Notes: generated from the sequence alone by a model not told the origin. DNA of 64,000 nucleotides from Nemophila menziesii (GCA_029959085.1 JARWIR010000042.1:4124544-4188543), one strand, 5' to 3'; shown: positions 45,142-57,751, numbered from the stretch's first letter. A program made the numbers and translations.

Positions 45142-48100
45142 AGGATAAACGTGGGCGGAGTCCCAGGGATAACGAGACACATAGAGATGTTTGAAGAGTG
45201 AAGGCATACTTATGGTTTAATAGATTTTGGGTTTGAGGGCCCGCAGTTTACGTGGCGTGACTCTTGGGATACAAGACAGAGATTTATGAGAAGATTGGAC
45301 ATGTCATATGGAAATTTAGAATGATAGACTTTTTTCTCATATGCGCGACTAAATCATTTGGATTGGGCTCATTCGGATCATGCACTGATTCTCATTCTGT
45401 TTATCCCAAAGGATAACCATTCATCATGACCGCGTCATTTTTGGTTCAAGGTGGAATGGTGTATCCATAAGGATTTTTGCAAGTTTGATAATGAGAAATA
45501 GGTGGAAAATAACGATGAAAGGCGAAAGCATCTCAGGTATGAAAATACAGATGTTACAGGGGAAATATGAGGTGTTTGGTGATGTTAATAGATAGAAACA
45601 TTTGTTATTAGCCATAATGAGGGGAATAGAATTTTCACTACAGAGGTCATATAATTTGTCTTTGTTTCTGCTGGGAAAGCGGTTGAGAAATGAATACTTG
45701 AATGCATTAGAAGAGGAGCCTGGTTCCAGCGATCAAAGGAGACATGAATTCGTTCGGGGGATATGAACACTAGGTTGTATCACATATCAACCATAAAAAA
45801 AGGATATTACAGAAAGTGTTCCAGATTCGTGATGATAATACTAATTAGGTAACAGAAATAAAATATCAAAGGGCACTAGTGTGAGGTTTTTTCAAGAATT
45901 TGTATTCAATAATTGATGAGTTTATTGGGCCTTTTCCTCTCCCAAGGATTCCAAGCATTGGTAGGGAAGAAGGTGAAAAATTGGCTAAAAGTTTAACAAG
46001 TGAAGAAATTCGGATTGTAGTGTTTCAATCAAATCCTACAAAAACGCCAAGACCGGATGGGATGTCGGCTGTTATTTTTATAAAAAATGTTGGAACATAG
46101 TTGGGCCCGGAGTATGTGAAATGGTGCACAAAGAAATTGGAGCTGGCAAGATTCCACAACGGCTAAACGGAACAATTATTTATCTTATTCCAAAAGTTTA
46201 TGATTCGGAAAATGTTAGCCAGTTTCGCCCGATTAGCTTGATCAATGTACCTGTTAAATTCATTATGAAAGTTATGGTGGAAAAAATTCGCCCCTTATTA
46301 GCACAGCGAATAGGCCCGACTTAAATCAGTTTTCTCCTGGGTAGGTCTACCACAAATAATATTGTACTAGTTCAAGAGGTGGATCACATGATGCATGATT
46401 GGTAAGGGAAATATGGTATGACGGAAGTTAAGATAGATCTAGCGAAAGTATATGATAAGTTGAGTTGGAGATTCATAAAAGGCACGATTAGTTAGTTTTC
46501 ACAACGGGTGCGAGTTATCATGTCATCCACGAGAACAAATACTATCCATGTTCTTTGGGGTTAGGAGCGGCTTGAGCCGTTTATACCAGTCCAAGGAATC
46601 TGGTAAGGCAACCCTCTCTCCACGTATATATTTGTAATGTGTATGGAACGTCTGTCTCTTCTTATATCGAAAATATGCGATGGTAGGGAGTGGAAACATG
46701 TTCGTCTACATCATCAAGGTCTACCTATATCACATGTATTCTTTGCAGACGATTATTATTGTTTGGAGAGGCTACATAAAAACAAGTGGATTTGATTAAA
46801 ATTGTAATGCGAGTATTTTATAAAGAGGCGGGGCAGTCAGTTAGTGATGAATAATCGCTAATTTATTTCTCAAGGAATATGAATCAAGAGCGAAAGGTGG
46901 AATTAGCGACAAGGAGTGGTAATTGTCTTAGAGAGTCACTGGGAGGTTACTTGGGTGCCCCCATTTACTCAGGAAGGCTGCAACAAGGTTTCTTCATAAA
47001 AGTCACAAAAAAGATGAAAAATAGATTGCAGACTGGAAAACTCGGTTTTTATCTCTCACGTGACGAATGACGCTTGCACAGTCTGTGTTGAGTGCTATCC
47101 CGGTGTATATCATGCAGACATGAAGCTCCCAGTCTATGTGTGTAAAGAAATTGATCGTATCATTAGAAATTTCATTTGGGGATCGTCCGAGGAGGGTAGG
47201 AAGATACACTATTTGTCTTGGGAGAAGCTTTGTCGAGTAAAGGCCAATGGAGGACTTGGGTTAAGAGGTGCTAAGTTGGGGTGGAAGATCCTTCAAAATT
47301 CACAAATGTTATGGAGTGGGGAAATTAAACAAAAATATTTTAAGGATTACTTTATGCATAAGGAATCTAACATCTCGGATTCGAAAATGTGTAAAGCGAT
47401 TATTGAGGGGAGAAAAGCGCTTCTCAATGGAGTGGTAGAGGTGGAGGATGAGAATGGAGTGTGATATAAGTAGGATCAGGAGGTGAACAAAGTATTCACA
47501 GGAAAACGACATACGAGTCCTTACTACCGTTTGTGTTGAATGAGAATTTTAAGTGGAAGGTTATATCGTCACTGAAATGTCCTAAAAAACAAGGGTATTA
47601 CCTTGGAAAGTGGTGTGGGTTCAACTACCAACGATGAATAATTTATATGTCTGGGGTGTTATATCGTCGCCCTTGTGCAGCTGGTGTAGCGAGGAAAAAG
47701 AGTCAACCTTTCATGTAACTAGAGACTATAAAAGAGCGACTGGCCTGTGGAAGAGTTGGCCAACTGCTTGGTCATCACTGTATCAGCTTTCATCACCTGG
47801 AAGTACTACTGTCACAGCACCAGTGGGATCATCTGGAGAGATCTTGTCATAGATGGTAGGAACTTTAGAGGGGACCCAACATACAGAAGGTAGGAGAGAG
47901 GTAAAGTGCTGGGGAGACAACAAACAACTCAAAATGGTAGAATTGCTGCCTTGAGTACGTACGAAGAAGTGACAACATGTGCTTTGTTTGATAGTGATGT
48001 GCTAGAGAAGTCTATAACGCAACATATAGACAGTAATTGGTAGAATAAACTGCTGAATACGAGTAGTTTAGTAGAGGGGTGGAATTTAGAATGATTATGG

Positions 48101-48880
48101 CAGCGGTAACGTGGCTATTATGGGCGGATAGAAAAAGTAGAATTATGGGAGTGAGAGGAAACCAACTAACATGCAGTGCATTCGGAGCCAAAATAATATA
48201 TTATGTAAAGGGTTATGTTCTAGAATAGGGTAAAAAGAGGGATGGGTTTTTGATAACTTCAACACAAAATGTATTAGTATGTTGGTTCAAACCGGTGAGC
48301 GGAGTTAAATAAAACGTGGATGGGTCATTCTGAAATAGCAAAAGGATTGGGGGAGTTTTTCGAGGAATTAATGGAGACTTTATATGTGGCTTCAAAGGAA
48401 CAAGTACGAGATCAACAACATACCATTTGGAAGTCAAAGCACTGCTCTTTAGACTCCGAATGGTTGTGGAAAAAGGTTATGAGAGAGTTTGTATCGAGAG
48501 GGATTCACAAGAATTATATGAGCTAGTAAAGGGTGGTGTAAAACCTGGAAATCAGCTTGAATCCTCACTCAAAATTGGTATGAAGATACTTATAAATCAG
48601 GAGTTTTTTTAGGTTATTCACGTGTATTGAGAGGCAAATGCATGTGCGGATTGGATGGTAAAGATGGGAGCAACGTCAATGGTAGAGTCATGCATCTATC
48701 AAGACCCCCTGATGGTTTATGGCATCTTCTCACTTTAGATAAGTGTGGATATGCCTCAATTAGAAGTATTTTATGTACAAACTGATATTTTTTTAAGTTT
48801 TATTAGCTTACCGACCTTTTGGCCTCAGATGTATGGAAAAAAATATGGGTACTTATCTTTGAGTAATATTCCTGAAAACA
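45142..48880 (+). pseudogene. LINE relic, 3' half: endonuclease end, RT, zf-RVT and RNase H
   Basis: Endonuclease end at 45146-45700 ('GLIDFGFEGPQFTWRDS'). RT from 45900, with 'NPTKTPRPDGMS', 'IIYLIPKVYDSENVSQFRPI', the active-site FADD at 46742-46753, then 'CKEIDRIIRNFIWGSSEEG' and 'NGGLGLRGAK' (47120-47290). zf-RVT at 47600-47760 (CSWC...HVTRDY). RNase H-like remnants from 48240, ending 'EANACADWMVKMG' near 48630. Stops and frame changes throughout mean no product. It lies antisense within the HCT-like intron and ends before the gypsy LTR at 48958. Confidence 0.78.
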
Positions 48881-48957
48881 TATTACCTAATTATCACATG
48901 GGAATTTTAAATAGTTCAAACTTTTTTATAGTGATACCTGGATAATCCATTTTTGAA

Positions 48958-50508
48958 TGATAATTAACATTACTCCTTTAGATTAATCTAGTCACTATAC
49001 TATTATTGGGTTATGTGTACTTATTTGGATTATTATCTATATTTTGATAGTTTCTTGTTTCTTCTCTACTCTTGGAGAATTGTTGCTTTTAGAGCTATTT
49101 ATGCGTAATTTGTGTGTTAATTGTGCATATATTAGGTACTTGGATGATATTTTAACCCAAGAGAAGGATAAGAAGTCTAGATAGTTAGGTCAAACCCATG
49201 TCAAGGCGTTAAAGGACCAAAAAAAACACTTTTGGAAAGTGAGAGCGCCTGATTTAAAAATCGTCTTGTTAGTGCCACCATGTGTAATTAATGAATATTT
49301 TGGTGAATCCCTTTGGTTTCTAGATAGTAATTGGAGTTAGTAGCGCGTAGGAACTAACAGTTCGTGATTTGGAGTTAGTTATTAATTTTGCAGCTGCTGT
49401 TGCTCGAACAAGTCCACTCTTCCTTGAAAATGTTTTTGGGTTGGATTAGGTCACTTAAAAGGGGCCCACAACACCTAAAACGATTTGGACTATACATACA
49501 TACACACACGTATATATAATATATATAAGTTTTTATCATTATTAAAGGAGCCTAGTTCAGTACGTATTTCATTAGAGAAGATTAGAAGATAATTGGGAAG
49601 AAGATAGAACACCTAGGAAGGAGGAGGAAAAAGTGTTACACACTATTCCATCAATTCATCATCTTTTAGAGTGTAACTCTTATCTTTTTTTAATTCTTAG
49701 GTTAATTATGAATATGAGTACCATTGTATTTCACATTTTCCTTATGAACTAAACTCCAATTAGCCTGAGATGCTTTTGTATAAACTCTAGAATCCCTATT
49801 GGGTATTATTTTGACTATAATTTGGATTATATATGATTTAAACAAACCGAAGGGAAAATTATATTGTTGTTTATAGTTCTTGTAATAGTTGTGTAGCCCA
49901 ATTGTAGTGGTTATGCAATTAAATATGATAACTATTTAACTACCGCCCTGATGAGGGTTGGATAGTCGACATAGGTTATAATGTCTACTGTGCGGTAGTG
50001 ATCCTGACAGGCTTGCTCAGCCGGATAATCATATAGGTTAATTCTTGTAGCGCCGAGATTTTACGTTGAACAATCTCACCCCGAGGACTCTAGTAAGAGT
50101 AAGGAAGGCTTCTAAGCTACCCTGATGGGAGTTAGAAGGAAGTTAGAATCCAAATTACCAACATCCCTTTTTCACCCTTAAGTCAAAATATAATCCCAAG
50201 TCATAACTAGTGGTACATACTAGTGTCTCGGGCTACCTTCTCATATTTTCACTTTAATCCACGTCTTTTGTCTTTTATCTAAATTACTTAGAAATCTTAA
50301 ACCCAATATTATCATACATTCTTGTCTATTCCCGCAAAAATCTCAAACATAAGATAAAAACACGAGCTTAACAATCATAGTCCTTGTGGAGAAGATAACT
50401 CTTTATACTTACTTATATTACTTGTCAACAACTCGTGCACTTGTAATTACTAATTCCTTTCAAGGTGTTAAATCAGTAGCTTCTTTTATCAGACTTTGGG
50501 AACCAACA
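48958..50508 (+). repeat. Gypsy-type 5' LTR
   Basis: About 1551 bp from TGATAATTAACATTAC to GGAACCAACA, followed at once by a primer-binding-site-like sequence. The first 190 bp match the truncated LTR at 34167. The 5' edge is inferred from that match; no 3' LTR or target duplication is visible in the window. Confidence 0.6.
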
Positions 50509-50514
50509 AGTTTT

Positions 50515-50533
50515 TAGCGCCGTTTCTGTGGAC
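50515..50533 (+). other. Primer-binding-site-like sequence (tRNA-Asp type, degenerate)
   Basis: TAGCGCCGTTTCTGTGGAC resembles the TGGCGCCGTTGCCGGGGA site complementary to the 3' end of tRNA-Asp, used by Athila-like gypsy elements; I count four mismatches. Confidence 0.55.
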
Positions 50534-52150
50534 TATTTTGTTAAATTTTGTTTTTAGTTGTATTTTAGATATTTGTTGTTAGATTTTACTTTTTGGTTCT
50601 TTTTTTTTATTTGTGTAGGTGTTAATCTCACCCCTAAGAGGTGATGTAATTACCAACCTTTCGGGAATATTACTTTGACGATGTATGGAGGCTATTATCC
50701 ATATTCTGCTGCATTGTATTATATTGAAGAATCCCCGAGTTACCAACAAAGGGTTAATAATTACTACTAAGCCCTTTATGAATAACAAGATGAACAAGGG
50801 AGGTAAAATCAACGGGACAACAATATCTCACAACCTCCAATGACACCTCAACCGTCTCAAGTATAAGACTCTTCAGGTTATCAAAAATGGGGTAGTAACT
50901 ACTACCAAGATCCTTATCAATTGCCGCAAATGAATGGATGTAGCAATCAATTGGTTGGGCATGTTCCAAAACCTCCAACGATAAGTCAGCCTTCTGAATT
51001 GCAAGAGTCACTTGCAAACTACGCGCAAGCCAGTGGTATACCACTCACAAGACTATAGAAGCTTCCTCTGAAATCATTGAACGAAACTCTCGCATAATTT
51101 ATACAGATGTGCAAACTCTCACAATAACATCGCCAATAATCTTATGGACTGGAGCAAGTTTCTACCCCAAAAACTTATCTATCATTCTTATTATAATAAA
51201 CCAAACTTATTTGATGATTCGATCAAGGAGCGAAGAGATAGTGTTAGATCAACTGAGAATTGCTCTGGCAGAGATGCTAGCAAGACTACTGGCACCTTAC
51301 TCATTAATGGTGAAATATCTAAATCAGAGGTAGATTTTTTTTGGGAGTAATGTCTTGTCCGTAAGAATTGGAAGAGAAGTCGTTAATCATACATGGACGA
51401 ACAAAGAAAAATTGTTTGTATGGAAATGGAACACTTGAAGAAAGAATTTGAATATTTTTTGAGATCATCTATGGCGAAGGTATAAGAAATACTTTTCAAC
51501 TTTTATCGATTATTCAACAACAAAATAGTTTGATTGAGCTACTTTACACTTTAAATGAAGGACCATGAAGAGAAGTTGATAAACATGAGTATATAAAGAG
51601 GCCAACTTATGAAGTAGAGAGACCCATCTATACTGAAATAAACCAACTTATGTAACTGAAGAAATCATATATTGTGAAGGTATATGGAAAAGTTTTCAAC
51701 ATTCAATTATTGTGAAAGGTATATCCATGTTGTTATATACTTCTTGAATATGATTTGATATACTTAGGTTGATCTTTCTATATTGTTAGACAACAAGAGG
51801 ACACAGAACAAGTGTCCGAGGAGAAGGGTGAGTCATGTTAAGATAATAGTAATAATTTAACTCTAACAAAGCGTATGGACCCCAAAGAGGAGAATACGGA
51901 TACCATGTCTTAGTGTCTCAAAGGTAACCTTAACAAAAGAAAATTATGTTGGTGACTATTAGAGATGGTGAATGTAATGATATTCAAGCTACTAAACTAA
52001 GATTGGTTGCGCCTGAGATAGAAGGGACCAGTTTCAACATACCAATAGATCCAATCCTAGACATGGAAGGAACATATTCAATATATCAATAGATCCAATC
52101 CTAAACATGGATGTAATAAAACAAATCCAAAATTCAAATGTTAGTTACTT
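50534..52150 (+). pseudogene. Gypsy leader and gag-region relic
   Basis: Starting at an ATG at 50680 the plus strand reads 'MYGGYYPYSAALYYIEESPS' and 'NNYY', a Tyr/Gln/Asn-rich stretch typical of the leader or N-terminal gag of Athila/Tat-like elements. It repeats at 50880-50960 ('YQKWGSNYYQDPYQLPQMNG'). Later parts (51140-51480) read 'LDWSKFLPQ' and 'EVDFFWE'-like pieces with stops. There is no protease or RT, so the element is truncated. Confidence 0.45.
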
Positions 52151-52395
52151 ATCATGTCTTGGATATATTTGTCATTTTTGTGCATCATTGTAGTTTCTGG
52201 AGTGTGAAGGAATTAAAAAAATCTCTTGTTATAGATATGATCTTGCAACTATTATAGTATAACTTATCATTTCTTTGTCAAAGATGAGATTTCTAAAATT
52301 GTAAATGATCTATCTGAAGATAAAATGGAAAAAATATGATTTTTTGTGTGCATAACTTCATTAAATTATATTGATAATCGTTATCTATTAATATA

Positions 52396-52576
52396 GAGTA
52401 ATGCTGGATATCACCCCAAATCACATCACCCTTTCATCGCCTCCTATGCGGACCAATCATAATAGAGAGAGGAAATGATAAATGTAGAAAGAGAAATTAT
52501 ATGATTGGTCCATTTGGAATCCACATAGGAGGCGATGAAAGGGTGATGTGATTTGGGGTGATATCCAGCATTACTC
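52396..52576. mobile_element. 181-bp Mutator-type MITE, TSD ATTAATATA, perfect 53-bp inverted repeats
   Basis: The two arms are identical over the outer 53 bp (GAGTAATGCTGGATATCACC...ATCGCCTCCTATG) and share further inner blocks (GACCAATCAT), so the RNA or single strand would fold into one long hairpin. An exact 9-bp target duplication ATTAATATA lies at 52387-52395 and 52577-52585. It is inside the intron of the HCT-like gene. Perfect arms suggest a younger insertion than the copy at 35101. Confidence 0.95.
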
Positions 52577-52585
52577 ATTAATATA

Positions 52586-55500
52586 CGACCCTCTTAATAC
52601 AAAACAACTTCAATTTTTATTTTTAGTGTCCATGAAACTAGATGCATTTCTTATGAACGTAGAGCTTGATATGTAAATGTGTATGTATGGTTATGCTACA
52701 TATACAAACTCAGCTCTAATGTTAATATCACATAAGGTTTTAAAAACAAATTTTAAATAATTAAATATAAAATTCAAGCCATACTTGATGAAGTGGAAAA
52801 GTTGCCCATGTGGCGCTAATGTGGCGCCCCATGTGTCGGTGACTAACCATCGACTATCATAAAATGGAAAAATGGGTCAACGGTGTCACAAAAATTTAAT
52901 ATAAAGGACACTGAAGGGTTTTCATAGATCAAAGTCCACGAAAGCCAACTTCCCTAAAGATGAAAGATCGCGTGTGGGCTTTTCCCTCTGGTAATCCCCA
53001 AAGTTAAACGTGTTGGGCATTTTCACTAACAAGAGAGGTTTCCTAAACGAATGGTAAAACTACTTCATTGGAACAATCTTTCTTTACTCATCGTTCTCCA
53101 ACTTTAAGATAACCCATCTACTCGAGTGTATCTCCAATCACATTGACATTCGATTACTGTGTTATTCGTTTAATTTCACCTATTTCGGAAAACTTCCAAT
53201 AACATAGTCGATAAGAATGAATCCATACATTTATTCAATGATTTTTAAATTACTATATTTAAGCTTGAGTACTTCCCCTTCTTACTTTCCATATAATTAG
53301 TATTTTATTCCAAAGTAAGCTCACATGTGTTCACCATAACACCTTTAAAGTAGTTTTTTTTCCACAAATCTTTTATCTTTTTGGGGGCATCCCCCTACTT
53401 GCAGTGTCCGCAACCAATCCACCATCCATGTTCATGGTGTTTTGAGTGCTCGTTTCATGCCCTATTATGAGTATATTATTATTGCATCGAAAGCAACATT
53501 CAGTTTTTTACCATATGGATCCTCAAACACCTTAAATTCATTGTCTGATTATTGAATAACCATGATCAGTTTTGTATTTCTAGCGATCAATTCGTCATAT
53601 TTAAATTGGAAACACTTAAAGATAATGCTAGGAGAAGCTAATTCACCATCTTTCTTCTTGGTCTCATATCCGAAGTCATTGGATTTTTGCTCCACCAATT
53701 CTTTCAATGACGTGGCGTCACTAGACATTGGCGTTGCCTCCATCAATTCTCCCTTCGGTGTGAGGTTTGTGGTCTTATTGGTGAATCCATGTTTGAGGCA
53801 CTCAAGCTCCTTTTTTATTGCCGAGTCTTAGGCTCTCAATAACTTCCTCAAACATTGAACCATCCAAATCCTTTTCAAATATCCTCCATTTTAATGAATT
53901 TCACACTCCTCCTAGGTCTAGAGGTGACATATGTAATTTGATTTCATTATCTCCCTCCATAACCACAATTTTCTAAATATCCATACAATTCGGCAAAACT
54001 CCTTTACTGTATGTGGCTCTGAGGAACCTCAAATATTTTTCCTTTTTGTTTGTGTCATCAATTACCATAAGAAATTACAAAATTTGTGATGAAAGTGTTC
54101 CGATTGGAGTAAAATTAAAGAAAGAATGCACACAATATCAAGAGTTTCTTGACAAGTTTATCTATCTAACTTCACTTTCTCTCTCTACCTTTTACTTACA
54201 ACCACTTTTTTATTATTATATCATTTTATTACATTAAGATAGGTTCATCATATATAAAATGGAAGAGTTATACAAATGAAAACAAAAAAAAGAATTCACG
54301 ACGTGAAAACTTCATAAAAAAATAGATACATATATTAAAGATATTTGTTTGGAAGATTTTATTCCTACATTGATTGGAAAAAAACACTCAAAAGTGAAAA
54401 TTATAAAAGTTGTAAGATTTGAAACTTTATTTAAAACATTTGACGATCCAGATAACATTCGTTCTCGGAATCTCTTGATCACAATATGGGTACTCTAACC
54501 ACTAAAGCAAGTATAAATCTTTAAGCTTCTTTTTTAGTTTTTTAGTTTTTTTTCTAAAGATAAATTTATATGAATTTCTAGTTCTAAGTTTCACTATATA
54601 TAAGATAACACCTTTGAACTAATGAGTTAATTTCTCAGATTATTAAAAACATGTTCTCTCAGTCTCAACGAGTCCAACTCTTAAACAATCGATAAATTAT
54701 ATTTGTGGTTTTAATGGATTGAAAGTTTCTTTATGAATATGAAAGGACTATATTTAATGATTATGGAGGATATGCACATACCCATATATAAATTATAAAC
54801 ATTATGCATGAACTTTTGGATCAAGTGCTCCTAAACTAATTCTAAAGTTTTTAAATTAGTTGTTTAGTATCTGCATATTTATTTTTGGGTAAGTAAAGAA
54901 AGTTCTTAGAATGTTGTTTACTTTTAAGTTCATTTGACAGAGGCAGATTTAGGTTACAGTATTTAAAACAACCAAACCATTATATAAGTATCCTTTTCCC
55001 ACAAATTCCTCTTTTTTGGTTTTAATTATTTTACCCCTCTCGAAAACTAGTTTGAGTCCTACTTTAATAAGAATAGCTCAGGAAACCAAGTTTCTACGGA
55101 GCGAGGGGACGAAGAGAACATCGTTTAACTCAAAAGTCTTACCAAAAGTGAGTTTGGGGGTAACCTGTCCTAGCCCGAGGACCGTAGCAGTGGATGAGTC
55201 ACTCAGGTACACGCATTCACCATTGGTTGCTTCCTCGAACTTTTTGAACATGGTTTTGTTTGCGCAGAATTCTCGTGAAGCCCCGGTGATCGGAGAAAAT
55301 TATTCATTTGTCGAGGTTATTCATTTATCGAACATTAACTATACTTGACATCATATCTATATTTAGTAGGGTTGAGCATAGGCCAGGTGGTAAATTTTTT
55401 CAAGCAAAAAGTACCTATTTAGGATCTTAATTGAAAACACTAACCAAAAGTAATTTACTGTATAATTAAATTTGATTTAGTTCCAATTCACACCTGGTTA

Positions 55501-55879
55501 GAATAAAAATTGATCAAGTTGGTCAAATTAAGTTTTCTCCAATTTATAAATTAATTTTTTTAGTTATAGCCCCTATAAAACTTCTAAAATTACAATAATT
55601 AACCTAAAATATTAAAAAAAACTTTTAAATAATAAAAGGTTATCTTAAATAAAACAAATATCAAAAAATAATCTTGAAATTCTTCCGAAAAAGTTTTTAT
55701 ATATGAAAAATAGAAATAATAATAAACCCTACAATGTTTGGGTTGATCGTATCCAACCAGGACATTTTTTATTAACTTTTAGAATCCGATGATAACTTGT
55801 TCGGTTTTTTTAAACCCAAAAATATAAAAATAACTTGTACAGTCAACCTTCTTTTACCTTCGGATTAAACATGAGTTAC
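52586..55879. other. Gene-free intronic stretch
   Basis: Short open stretches occur (minus 53549-53746, plus 53562-53831, plus 55016-55348), but none shows a known domain, and they overlap one another on opposite strands. Composition is AT-rich with islands of coding-like sequence at 53400-54010, probably an unidentified transposon relic. No terminal repeats or target duplications were found. Confidence 0.4.
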
Positions 55880-55887
55880 GGTTCAAC

Positions 55888-56185
55888 CAGGGCCGGCCTT
55901 GACATTTTGCCTTGACATTTTGGGGGCCCTAAGCAAATTCACAGAATGGGGCCCTCTATATAAATAAAATATTATTACTACTAACATAGTGGTTTGAACT
56001 CTAGACCTCATGAAAAGAAAATATACAACACTACCACCAAACTAACAATACACTTGTTTATTATTATTTAAAGTAGGTATATAGATACACACATCATACA
56101 TTTAGATGATCAGAGATCCCTAAAAACATCAATAAATCGGGGGCTATGCGGCCGCGTCTTTCGCTTTGATACAGGATCGGCCCTG
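55888..56185. mobile_element. hAT-type MITE, TSD GGTTCAAC
   Basis: A 298-bp unit has ends CAGGGCCGGCC and, inverted, CAGGGCCGATCC, and an exact 8-bp target duplication GGTTCAAC at 55880-55887 and 56186-56193. It is non-coding and lies inside the HCT-like intron. A short internal duplication 'cttgacattttg' occurs near its left end. Confidence 0.88.
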
Positions 56186-56289
56186 GGTTCAACCTTAGTT
56201 CGGCTTACTTTTTTTTATATATATATATATATACACAAAATTATAAAGGCATAATTCTTCAACTTATAATATAAGAAGCATATGTGTCG

Positions 56290-56960
56290 ATCTGCTAGCA
56301 TAATTCATGTGTAAACTAGCTTATTCCATTTCGAAGGAATATAAAGATGTGAATCAGAAACCAAATGATGGCAAAATGATTAAAGAGATGAAGGATTCAA
56401 TCTCGGATTCCTTGGTTTTAATTGAAGGAAATGATAAAAAACTTAGTATTAAAAGTAATGGTAAAATTAGTAACTCGAGTCCAACCCTACTAATATTATT
56501 AAAAATAAATACTGATGCTAGCTTTACTTTATCTGATTGTGCCATATTATATATAGCCAGGGATTCTTTTGGCAACTTGATTGAGGTGGATGCAAAGGAT
56601 ATAAAGGCGAGAAGTTCTATCGAAGTAGAAGCTCAATGTGTTCAGCGGGGCTGCGAGACAGCGAAAGGTTTTGCTACCAACTCAACTATTATCGAAAGTA
56701 ACTGTGAATTGATAGTTAAACCCTCAGCTACTATGACCCCTTGTAATATTCTTGAGTGTTGTAATATTAATAAGTCGATTTACGGTACTGTGGAGACTTG
56801 TAATCCGTTTTTTCCTTTGTAAACCGCAAAGGTAATAGAGTAGCTGATTGAGTCGCCAAACAAAAGATTGTTGGCAAACTGCTTGGTGACTGAAGGATTT
56901 TTCCTCCTTCCCAATTAGCTCAATTATTTTACTTAATAAGCAGGTATGCAGTATCGATTA
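56290..56960 (+). pseudogene. LINE 3' end: RNase H-like domain
   Basis: A frame open from about 56307 to 56822 reads 'LKINTDASFTLSDCAIL', 'ARDSFGNLIEVDAK', 'SSIEVEAQCVQRGCETAKGF' and 'IIESNCELIVK', the order of blocks in LINE RNase H domains (D.AS, A-RD..G, E.EA, ESNC..+). Then 'NRKGNRVAD*VAKQK' continues in another frame to 56860. It is 5'-truncated. The family resembles those at 58225 and 60030, which share 'ESNC/EIEND' and 'VAKQK' features. Confidence 0.65.
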
Positions 56961-57259
56961 ACTTTTATAATATTTAACATTATTATTTATATATTAAGCA
57001 GTTTGAAAAAAAAAATCTGCTACTTCTACGCAATAATGTATTCGAATTTATTAATATGAGGCCGCAGAAAAGTAAGATATTTACACTACTTTTTATATTT
57101 ATAGTTTTAAAGGTTGAAATAAATGCGACTAGACCTTTTAGCAAAACTTTAAAATGAACAACGGTTCTATAAATTAGTAAATGTATAACTATAACATTTT
57201 TTTTTTCAAAATAAGACGAATAATAAGCATTTAATGCTATTGATTAAAAAGAGTCAAAC

Positions 57260-57688
57260 CTGTAACACGACAAGAGGGTAGTCTGAAATGGCACCAGAAT
57301 AATTTACTTGAGGTACAAGCATCTTCCTCATCTCCAAGCTTGGTGTAAAATCGCCAAAATCATCAATGGTAGAATCTGTCTCAGCTTCAACAAACAAAAC
57401 ACCTTCTCCATTACAATTAATCACAATCCTTTCATTTTCATCTCTCCCTAACCTCCCAGCCATAGGGTAAAACGAAACAAGAACATTGCTTAGAGCTTCT
57501 TTAAGAATTTTGAAATCGAAAAAGTTTAGAGAATTAGTTGGTTTGTAAAAGTATACTGTCAAGATATGTATTCTTCCTACCAGTATGTCTAAATTTGAGT
57601 TCCATAGCATCTTTGTTGGTGTAGGTTTTGTTGGAGTTATGATTGTTGTTTCCTTGATCGTATGACTTTTCTTTCTCTGAACTTCCAT
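57260..57688 (-). CDS. HCT-like BAHD acyltransferase, exon 1 (N-terminal 143 residues)
   Basis: ATG at 57688-57686. Residues 1-143 contain 'LWNSNLDILVGRIH' and 'VYFYKPTNSLNFFDF', 'LVSFYPMAGRLGRDE' and 'GEGVLFVEAETDSTIDDFGD', the typical N-terminal blocks of hydroxycinnamoyl-CoA shikimate/quinate transferases. The exon ends YPLVVLQ followed by donor CAG|GTTTGA, exactly where HCT genes have their intron, and exon 2 resumes VTRFKCGG in phase 0. The N-terminus is about eight residues longer than in classic HCTs. A TATA-like string lies about 70 bp upstream. A LINE relic begins about 540 bp upstream of the ATG, so the promoter region is short or has been invaded. Expression cannot be judged from sequence; the open frame over 435 codons argues for function. 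Confidence 0.9.
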
Positions 57689-57751
57689 GGTCTTGAGGAA
57701 TTTCCCTCGACTACTATTTTACTACTTCAATGTCCCAATTAGAAGAAAGGT

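Larger units (their letters stand above)
40935..57259 (-). other. 16.3-kb intron of the HCT-like gene, filled with transposable elements
   Basis: Donor CAG|GTTTGA (57259-57258) and acceptor TACTAG|GTA (40936-40935) bound 16,325 bp. Contents from low to high coordinate: a near full-length LINE in antisense orientation (41289-48880) split by a solo LTR (43610-45141), a gypsy 5' LTR and leader (48958-52150), a 181-bp MULE MITE (52396-52576), a hAT MITE (55888-56185) and a LINE 3' end (56290-56960). No alternative first exon for exon 2 was found within the intron. Confidence 0.8.

Noticed and set aside
53549..53831. Gene at overlapping opposite-strand frames in the HCT-like intron
   Set aside because: Both strands are open for 60-90 codons with no known motif and no splice or start context.
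40056..57688. Exon 1 and exon 2 of the HCT-like protein treated as two separate broken genes
   Set aside because: Same strand, correct order, matching splice phase, GT/AG borders at the conserved intron position and normal total length make one gene far more likely.
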